A stretch of 10,843 nucleotides of DNA from Actinomycetes bacterium. GTDB taxonomy: Bacteria; Actinomycetota; Acidimicrobiia; Acidimicrobiales; RAAP-2. The translations under genes and the position numbers were made by a program. Location of the stretch: positions 1-10,843 of the forward strand of contig JAJZMN010000159.1 of NCBI GenBank assembly GCA_021850345.1, in the 5' to 3' direction. Positions 1 to 5,013 of the stretch are shown here, piece by piece (position 1 is the first letter of the stretch; every line of letters begins with the position of its first letter). The notes beneath the pieces are model-generated. The model saw only the letters and a list, made by a program, of their open reading frames with translations, did not search any database and was not told the origin of the DNA.

Positions 1-255
1 GGGGGGCTCGACCGCGTGCTCGACGCTGCTGGGAGCTTCGCGGCACCGTTCCTCGGCCGCTGGCTCGGTCCCGACGACGCGGCGCGCGCTGCGGAGTGGG
101 CGGCGCGCATCGTGGTCTCGTATCTCTTGTGCCCGCGCGAGGGGATGGACATCGCGGACCCGATCGCCGTCCGCGATCTCGTCGCGACGTTCGTGGTCCC
201 GGGGATCCAGGCACTCGCCATGCGCGAGGCGCAGGGCGGCACCGCTGCGCGATGA
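1..255 (+). CDS. TetR-family transcriptional regulator, C-terminal fragment (5' end outside window)
   Basis: This is an open frame from the first base to a TGA at 253-255, giving the last 84 residues of a protein that begins upstream. The segment is helical and Ala/Arg-rich. It contains an AAEWAARIVVSYLL helix followed by DIADPIAVRDLVATFVVPGI, which resembles the C-terminal ligand-binding and dimerisation region of actinobacterial TetR-type regulators (an aliphatic helix, then a D-P-x-A-V-R-x-L-V stretch ending in VPG). The DNA-binding helix-turn-helix would lie in the missing N-terminal part, so the family call rests on the C-terminal pattern alone. The stop codon overlaps an ATG in the next frame (ATGA, 252-255), and the next gene starts within 20 bases, so the two are probably co-transcribed. 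By the usual logic of such pairs, the regulator may control the downstream di-iron protein. That is an inference. Confidence 0.6.
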   Translation, partial: GGLDRVLDAAGSFAAPFLGRWLGPDDAARAAEWAARIVVSYLLCPREGMDIADPIAVRDLVATFVVPGIQALAMREAQGGTAAR

Positions 256-256
256 C

Positions 257-264
257 GAAGGGAG
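257..264 (+). promoter_or_regulatory. Ribosome binding site for the ferritin-like gene
   Basis: GAAGGGAG lies 8 bases upstream of the ATG at 273 and is the clearest Shine-Dalgarno sequence in the window. It favours 273 over the in-frame ATG at 252, which overlaps the upstream stop codon and would place this purine run inside the coding sequence. Confidence 0.6.
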
Positions 265-272
265 CAACGGCG

Positions 273-1418
273 ATGGACCACCCCGACGCGATTCGGACCA
301 ACGAGGACCTCATCGGCCGCCGCGACGTGGACGACCTCGCCGCGGTCTTCGCGACCGTCGGCCATGACGACCCAGAGGGACACCACGCCGTCGGGGACCC
401 GTGCCCTGCGGAATTCACCTGGGACTACGAGAAGGGCGCCAAGCCACGGCTCGACCGACTCTACGAAAAGGCGAAGACGGCGCAGTGGAACGCCCGCACC
501 GACCTGCCATGGGGGACGGAGGTGGACCAGGAGCGGGTCGTGATGATGAACCAGAGTGCGAATCCCGGGTCACTTCGCTGGTCACCTCAGGACATCGCCG
601 GCACCGCTCTCGAGAGCTGGGGCGACAAGGAGTGGCTCCGACTGGGCGTCGAGAACCAGAACTGGATGCTCTCGCAATTCATGCACGGTGAGCAGGGTGC
701 GCTCCTGTGCACGGCCAAGATCGTCGAGACGGTGCCGTGGATCGACGCCAAGTACTACGCGGCGACCCAGGTAATGGACGAAGCCCGTCACGTCGAGGTC
801 TTCTCCCGGTACCTCGACGAGAAGCTCTCGGGCCACTACCCCATCAACGCACACCTCGGGCTGCTCCTCGACGACATCATCGGCGACCGTCGCTGGGACA
901 TGACCTACCTCGGCATGCAGATCATGGTGGAAGGGCTCGCGCTCGCCGCGTTCGGCTTCATCCATGCGATCACCCAGGAGCCATTGCTCAAGCAGATGCT
1001 GCGCTACGTCATGGCCGACGAGGCGCGCCACGTCGCCTTCGGCGTCGTGAGCCTGCAGGACTATTACACGGAGCTTTCGGACGCGGAGCTGCACGAGCGA
1101 CAGGAGTTCGCGTTCGAAGCTGCTGTGCGGATGAAGGACCGCATGATGATGCAGGAGGTCTGGGAGCGGCTCGAGGTGCCGCCCAAGGACGTCATCACGA
1201 TCATGTCCCGAGCGCCCGAGCGCGACGAGTTCCAGGTCCTCTTGTTCTCCAAGATCGTCCCCAACTTGAAGAAGCTGGGTCTCCTCGACGCGGCGGGAGG
1301 GTGGCTGCGCACGAAGTTCACCGAGATGGGCGCGATCGGCTTCGAGAACCTCGTCGACACCGCCCAGGAAGTGGATGCGGAAGCAGACGGCTCGCCGGTG
1401 ACGAGGAACGTGGCCTGA
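273..1418 (+). CDS. Ferritin-like di-iron carboxylate protein (putative oxygenase/oxidase)
   Basis: A 381-residue protein with the ligand pattern of a four-helix-bundle di-iron enzyme. Glu140 lies in HGEQGAL, Glu170 and His173 in MDEARH, Glu220 in MVEGLAL, and Glu250 and His253 in MADEARH. This E / ExxH / E / ExxH arrangement is shared by ribonucleotide reductase R2-like oxidases, acyl-ACP desaturases and AurF-type N-oxygenases, which activate O2 at two irons. The substrate cannot be read from the sequence. No signal peptide or membrane segment is visible, so it is probably cytosolic. The C-terminal third is helical and ends in a short acidic tail. The start at 273 was chosen for its strong ribosome binding site; ATG 252 (seven residues longer) is the alternative. 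The TetR-type gene ends 17 bases before this start, suggesting one operon and possible ligand-responsive control. Di-iron class is well supported; oxygenase versus desaturase-like or storage role is open. Confidence 0.8.
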   Translation: MDHPDAIRTNEDLIGRRDVDDLAAVFATVGHDDPEGHHAVGDPCPAEFTWDYEKGAKPRLDRLYEKAKTAQWNARTDLPWGTEVDQERVVMMNQSANPGSLRWSPQDIAGTALESWGDKEWLRLGVENQNWMLSQFMHGEQGALLCTAKIVETVPWIDAKYYAATQVMDEARHVEVFSRYLDEKLSGHYPINAHLGLLLDDIIGDRRWDMTYLGMQIMVEGLALAAFGFIHAITQEPLLKQMLRYVMADEARHVAFGVVSLQDYYTELSDAELHERQEFAFEAAVRMKDRMMMQEVWERLEVPPKDVITIMSRAPERDEFQVLLFSKIVPNLKKLGLLDAAGGWLRTKFTEMGAIGFENLVDTAQEVDAEADGSPVTRNVA

Positions 1419-1431
1419 CCCCCGGCGCTGA

Positions 1432-1437
1432 TAGCGT
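1432..1437 (+). promoter_or_regulatory. Candidate -10 element for dapA (leaderless)
   Basis: TAGCGT fits the actinobacterial TANNNT -10 consensus and ends 7 bases before the dapA ATG. Transcription would therefore start at or next to the first codon. No clear -35 element and no Shine-Dalgarno sequence are visible. The same arrangement recurs at four other genes in the window. Confidence 0.5.
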
Positions 1438-1444
1438 GCGGTTG

Positions 1445-2353
1445 ATGCGCCCGGCCCGTTTCGGTGCGGTGATCACCGCCATGGTGACGCCCTTCGGCCC
1501 TGACGGTTCCCTGGACGTGGACGCCGCCGTGGACCTTGCCCGCTGGCTCACCGGGCACGGGAGCGAAGGGCTCGTGCTCGGCGGGACCACCGGCGAGGGG
1601 CCCGTGCTCTCCGACGACGAGCTGTACGAGCTGTGGCGGAGCGTGGCCGACGCCGTCACCGTGCCGGTACTCGCCGGTACGGGCACCAACGACACGCACC
1701 ATTCGATCGAGCTGACGAAGCGGGCGGCGGCGTCAGGCGTCGATGGCGTCCTCTTGGTGACGCCGTACTACAACCGGCCCTCCCAGGACGGGCTGTACGC
1801 GCACTTCGAGGCGGTCGCCGCGGCGACGGAGCTGCCGGTCGTCCTCTATGACATCCCGGTCCGTGCGGGCAGGCGGATCGCCCAGCCCACCCTGCTGCGC
1901 CTCGCACACGAGGTGCACAACGTGGTGGGCGTGAAGGACGCCACCGGAGACCCTGCCGGCGCCGCACGGCTCATGGCACACGTTCCAGACTCGTTCGAGC
2001 TCTACAGCGGCGACGACTCGCTCACCCTGCCGCTCATCTCGGTGGGCGCGGTCGGCGTGATCTCGGTCTGCGCGCATTGGGCGGGACGGGAGATGCAGCG
2101 CATGGTCCACGCGGCGCTCGACGGCGACCTGGAGAAGGCGAGGGGGGAGAACGCCCGGCTGGTGGAGTCCTATGACTTCGAGTCGAGCGAGCAATTCCCC
2201 AACCCGTTGCCGGCGAAGGCTGCGTGCAGAGCGCTCGGGCTCCGGGTCGGTCAGTGCCGCCTCCCCCTCGGCGAGGCGCCGCCCGAGCTGGAGGGCGAAG
2301 CCCTGCGCATCCTGACCCGGCTCGAGGGTGCGCCGACCCGCTCGGCGTCCTGA
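1445..2353 (+). CDS. dapA: 4-hydroxy-tetrahydrodipicolinate synthase
   Basis: A 302-residue protein close to the usual DapA length. DapA condenses pyruvate with aspartate semialdehyde, the first committed step of the diaminopimelate and lysine pathway, in the cytosol. Family landmarks are in order: AVITAMVTPF at the first strand of the barrel, GGTTGE at 46-51 (Thr48/Thr49 in the substrate-binding loop), TPYYN at 106-110, Tyr135 in LYDIP with Arg140 nearby, and the Schiff-base lysine Lys164 in GVKDATGD. The SGDDSLTLPLISVGAVGVISV region at 188-208 is also typical. The ATG at 1445 puts the conserved N-terminus right after the start; GTG 1436 is in frame but would overlap the proposed -10 hexamer. 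It starts 26 bases after the di-iron gene with its own candidate promoter, and rnj follows after 20 bases, a pairing common in actinobacteria. I see nothing missing or broken. Confidence 0.95.
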   Translation: MRPARFGAVITAMVTPFGPDGSLDVDAAVDLARWLTGHGSEGLVLGGTTGEGPVLSDDELYELWRSVADAVTVPVLAGTGTNDTHHSIELTKRAAASGVDGVLLVTPYYNRPSQDGLYAHFEAVAAATELPVVLYDIPVRAGRRIAQPTLLRLAHEVHNVVGVKDATGDPAGAARLMAHVPDSFELYSGDDSLTLPLISVGAVGVISVCAHWAGREMQRMVHAALDGDLEKARGENARLVESYDFESSEQFPNPLPAKAACRALGLRVGQCRLPLGEAPPELEGEALRILTRLEGAPTRSAS

Positions 2354-2373
2354 GCCCGAAGCTGGTCTGACAG

Positions 2374-4041
2374 GTGGCCGAACGTTCCCCGGTCCGGGTG
2401 GTCTTCCTCGGCGGCCTCGGAGAGATCGGGAGAAACTGCGCGTGCGTCGAGGTGGACGGCCGCATCGTCGTCCTCGACTGCGGTGTGATGTTCCCCGAGC
2501 CGGACATGCCCGGGGTCGACCTGGTGCTGCCCGACTTCACGTACCTCCGGGACAACGCCCACCGGGTGGACGCGGTCGTCCTCACCCACGGTCACGAGGA
2601 TCACACCGGAGGGCTCGCGTACCTGCTTCGAGAGCTGGAAGTTCCGATCTTCGGGTCGGAGATCTCCCTCGGGCTCGCGCGGAACCGGATCGACGAAGCC
2701 GGGCTCACGGGGAGGGCCCGCTACATCACGGTGGCAGATGGCGAGCGCCGGACCGTCGGGCCATGCGAGGTGGAGTTCATCCCGGTCACCCACTCGGTCC
2801 CTTGCGGATTCGCGCTCGCGTTCCATACTCCCCAAGGGGTCATCCTTCATTCGGGCGACTTCAAGATCGACCTGCAGCCCGTCGACGGGCGGCGCACCGA
2901 TCTGGCCCGGATCGGCGCCATCGCGGCCGGTGAAGGCGTCGCCCTCCTCCTGTCCGACTCCACCAACGCGGAGGAGCCCGGCTTCACGGCTTCCGAGAGC
3001 ACCGTCGGCGCGACCATGACGCGGGTCTTCTCAGCGAACGCGGGGCGCCGCGTCGTGGTGGCCTGCTTCGCGAGCCACATCCACCGCGTGCAGCAGGTGA
3101 TCGACGCCGCCGTCGCGTCGGGGAGGAAGGTTGCGACGCTCGGCCGCTCGATGGGCAAGAACGTCGACCTCGCGCAGCGGCTGGACCTCCTCACCGTCCC
3201 GCCGGGCGTGCTCGTCGAGATCGAGGACGTCGACCGGCTCGCGCCCGGTGACGTGTGCGTGATCTCGACCGGTTCCCAGGGCGAGCCCATGTCCGCGTTG
3301 TCCCTCATGGCGACCGGCGACAACAAGTGGTTCCAGATCGCCGAGGGTGACGTCGTCGTGATCAGCGCACATCCGATTCCGGGCAACGAGTGGTCGGTCG
3401 GCCGGGTCATCGACGAGCTTCACCGACGCGGAGCGCAGGTGGTCCACTCCGGCACCGAGTCGGTGCACGTGAGCGGCCACGGGCGCCAGGGCGAGCTGCG
3501 CACGCTGTTGGCCGTCGCGAGGCCGCGGGCATTCGTCCCGGTGCACGGCGAGTACCGCCACCTGGTCCACCACGCGCAACTGGCGCGTCAGATGGGCGTC
3601 GGAGAGGACCAGGTCCTCTTATGCGAGGACGGCGATGCCGTGCGCCTCGACGAGACGGGGCTGCACCGAGACGGAACCGTGCCAGCCGGCTATCTCTACG
3701 TCGACGGCACCGTGGGCGACGTCGGCCACGGCGTGCTGCGCGACCGGCGCCTGCTTGCGGAAGAGGGAGTCGTCATGGTGGTGGCCACGGTCGACCTCCA
3801 GCGCAAGGCGCTCACGGGGGCCCCGCAGATCGCGACGAAGGGCTGGGTCCACGCTCCGGAGGCAGAGGCGCTGCTCGGCGACGCATCCAGTGCGGTCGCC
3901 GACGCGCTCGTCGAGGCGATGAACGATGGCGCGCATGACGTGGAGGTGCTCACCCGGCACGCGCGCCGGGCGCTCGGGCGGCTCGTCAACGAGCGGACGC
4001 GGCGCCGCCCGATGATCGTGCCCGTCGTGATGGCGGTCTGA
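2374..4041 (+). CDS. rnj: Ribonuclease J (metallo-beta-lactamase / beta-CASP)
   Basis: A 555-residue protein of normal RNase J length. RNase J is a zinc-dependent 5'-3' exoribonuclease and endoribonuclease acting in mRNA decay and rRNA processing. The N-terminus has the LGGLGEIGRNC opening of the family. The metal-binding motif HGHEDH is at 72-77, with further ligands at His140 (PVTHS) and Asp162 (HSGDFK). The beta-CASP part includes DSTNAE at 195-200, ISTGSQGEP at 297-305, SAHPIPGNE at 331-339, VSGHG at 366-370 and PVHGEYRHL at 389-397. The C-terminal domain, about 450-555, ends in an Arg-rich stretch. The GTG at 2374 is the start that keeps the conserved first strand. It has neither a clear Shine-Dalgarno sequence nor a TANNNT hexamer, so it is probably expressed with dapA by read-through or translational coupling. 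The gene is intact and faces a convergent gene on the other strand. Confidence 0.95.
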   Translation: MAERSPVRVVFLGGLGEIGRNCACVEVDGRIVVLDCGVMFPEPDMPGVDLVLPDFTYLRDNAHRVDAVVLTHGHEDHTGGLAYLLRELEVPIFGSEISLGLARNRIDEAGLTGRARYITVADGERRTVGPCEVEFIPVTHSVPCGFALAFHTPQGVILHSGDFKIDLQPVDGRRTDLARIGAIAAGEGVALLLSDSTNAEEPGFTASESTVGATMTRVFSANAGRRVVVACFASHIHRVQQVIDAAVASGRKVATLGRSMGKNVDLAQRLDLLTVPPGVLVEIEDVDRLAPGDVCVISTGSQGEPMSALSLMATGDNKWFQIAEGDVVVISAHPIPGNEWSVGRVIDELHRRGAQVVHSGTESVHVSGHGRQGELRTLLAVARPRAFVPVHGEYRHLVHHAQLARQMGVGEDQVLLCEDGDAVRLDETGLHRDGTVPAGYLYVDGTVGDVGHGVLRDRRLLAEEGVVMVVATVDLQRKALTGAPQIATKGWVHAPEAEALLGDASSAVADALVEAMNDGAHDVEVLTRHARRALGRLVNERTRRRPMIVPVVMAV

Positions 4042-4054
4042 CGGTTCCCTCGTA

Positions 4055-4075
4055 GCTCGCCATCCCACGGCGAGC
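4055..4075. terminator. Hairpin between convergent rnj and siderophore-interacting gene
   Basis: GCTCGCC (4055-4061) and GGCGAGC (4069-4075) form a perfect 7-bp stem around a 7-base loop. It begins 14 bases after the rnj stop and lies 37 bases beyond the stop of the - strand gene, a position suited to a bidirectional terminator. No T-tract follows on either strand, so intrinsic termination is not certain; many actinobacterial terminators lack a strong T-tract. Confidence 0.5.
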
Positions 4076-4086
4076 ACGCCGCACCG

Positions 4087-4134
4087 GCTCATGCCCGGTC
4101 GGGCCGCTGCGCTCATGCCCGGTCGGGCCGCTGC
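4087..4134. repeat. Perfect 24-bp tandem duplication over the 3' end of the siderophore-interacting gene
   Basis: Positions 4087-4110 and 4111-4134 are identical over 24 bases. On the - strand the unit encodes the last residues, QRPDRA, and the TGA stop (4113-4115). The second unit repeats the same codons and another TGA in the same frame, because 24 is a multiple of three. Each unit also holds a short inverted repeat, GCCCGGTCGGGC (4093-4104 and 4117-4128). It looks like a recent slippage or unequal-exchange duplication; the protein length is unchanged because the first stop is intact. Confidence 0.9.
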
Positions 4135-4886
4135 GGTTCTCCGTGGGGGGCGTTGGCGACGCCGAGGCGCCAGTAGGCCTTGTGCTCGATCTGCTCGGGA
4201 GCGAGTCCTCGCTCGATGAGCACGCTCCGGCACGCCGCCACCTGCCGGAGCTCGCCGAAGACATAGGCATGCCCGGTGCCGGAGGGGATCGTGAGCCTCG
4301 TGAGCGCGTCCTGCAGGCCGCGACCGGTCCCCGGCGCGCCGTCCCGCTGGATCCAGTGGAGCTCGAGGGAGCACTGTACGTCGTCGGGATCCTGGCGCTC
4401 TTCTTCACCGGCGACCTCGAGGACCACCTCGGCGCGGGCACCCTCGGGCAGCGCTTCCACCATGGCGAAGATGGCCGGCAGGGCCGACTCATCGCCGCAG
4501 AAGAGGTGCCAGGCCGCACCGAGTGCCAGGCCGATCTTGCCTCGGGGTCCGACCGCCTCCACGCGATCGCCCGGACGCGCCGCACGTGCCCACGCCGCGC
4601 CCGGTCCGTCACCGTGGAGGACGATGTCGAGGTCGACCGCCGGGACTGCCGGGTCGAATCTTCGGATCGTGTAACGGCGGCGGAAGTGTTGGTGTCCGGG
4701 GGCGGGGACGGCGACCATCAGATCCTGACCGGCGAAGGCCTCCAGCGTCTCGAGACCTTGGCCCGTGAACCGCAGGCGACGCATCGCGGGCGTCCGCATC
4801 TCGGCATCGACGAGCTCCAGGTCGAACGAACGTACGCCGGGGAGGCGTCTGAGCAGGGCGGACGTCTCTTCTCCCTCTGGCGTCAC
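4113..4886 (-). CDS. Siderophore-interacting protein (FAD-dependent ferric-siderophore reductase family)
   Basis: A 257-residue protein of the ViuB-like siderophore-interacting family, which uses FAD and NAD(P)H to reduce ferric siderophores and release iron in the cytosol. The N-terminal FAD-binding barrel holds the flavin motif RRYTIRRFD at 70-78 and the family signature LHGDGPGAAWA at 90-100, followed by VGPRGKI at 112-118. The C-terminal nucleotide-binding part has FCGDESALPAIFAMVEALP at 129-147, YVFGELRQV at 208-216, and IERGLAPEQI then YWRLG at 238-242, which is the usual end of the family. The GTG at 4886 is chosen because it lies 7 bases behind a TANNNT hexamer and gives a normal-length N-terminus. 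The frame runs open further upstream to 5231, but that part is the antisense of ftsK. It is convergent with rnj and divergent from ftsK, so it forms a single-gene unit, probably iron-regulated. Which siderophore it serves is not visible; no transporter or biosynthesis gene lies alongside. Confidence 0.9.
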   Translation of the reverse strand: MTPEGEETSALLRRLPGVRSFDLELVDAEMRTPAMRRLRFTGQGLETLEAFAGQDLMVAVPAPGHQHFRRRYTIRRFDPAVPAVDLDIVLHGDGPGAAWARAARPGDRVEAVGPRGKIGLALGAAWHLFCGDESALPAIFAMVEALPEGARAEVVLEVAGEEERQDPDDVQCSLELHWIQRDGAPGTGRGLQDALTRLTIPSGTGHAYVFGELRQVAACRSVLIERGLAPEQIEHKAYWRLGVANAPHGEPQRPDRA

Positions 4887-4893
4887 GGGGGCG

Positions 4894-4899
4894 AGCCTA
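4894..4899 (-). promoter_or_regulatory. Candidate -10 element for the siderophore-interacting gene (leaderless)
   Basis: On the - strand TAGGCT ends 7 bases before the GTG start at 4886, the same spacing as at dapA. Without a Shine-Dalgarno sequence, this suggests a leaderless mRNA. Confidence 0.5.
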
Positions 4900-4909
4900 G
4901 GTCCTAGGT
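4896..4909. promoter_or_regulatory. CCTAGGT tandem repeat, possible iron-regulator operator
   Basis: Two adjacent CCTAGGT units (4896-4902 and 4903-4909) overlap the proposed -10 of the siderophore-interacting gene. The region shares TAGGCT and repeated TAGG with the DtxR/IdeR box (TTAGGTTAGGCTAACCTAA), but the repeat period is 7 instead of 6 and the right half is poor. An operator role is a guess based on the gene's function and the position over the promoter. Confidence 0.25.
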
Positions 4910-4997
4910 CGCCGGGGCCGGACTGGTCGGCCCCCCCGACTTCCTGCGTCCACCCTGCTCCGGGCTGCGCCTCCCCCGCCCCGGGCATCGGCGGCGG

Positions 4998-5003
4998 TAG
5001 CCT
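4998..5003 (+). promoter_or_regulatory. Candidate -10 element for ftsK
   Basis: TAGCCT ends 10 bases before GTG 5014 and 13 before GTG 5017, slightly further than at the other genes, which would give a leader of only a few bases or none. The 127-bp gap between the divergent starts (4886 and 5014) thus carries a candidate -10 for each direction. A short palindrome, CCACACTGTGG (5007-5017), covers the start codons. Confidence 0.4.
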
Positions 5004-5013
5004 TTCCCACACT

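Noticed and set aside
96..272. Upstream start for the ferritin-like gene (96 or 252)
   Set aside because: A start at 96 would overlap the TetR-type gene and add Arg/Gly-rich residues with no family similarity. ATG 252 is possible by overlap, but ATG 273 has the good ribosome binding site.
4143..4907. 254-codon + strand frame opposite the siderophore-interacting gene
   Set aside because: It has no recognisable domain and is a mirror of the - strand gene, which has complete family motifs.
4765..5013. Upstream extension of the ftsK frame
   Set aside because: The added 83 residues are low-complexity, run antisense through the siderophore-interacting gene start, and include the proposed ftsK promoter.
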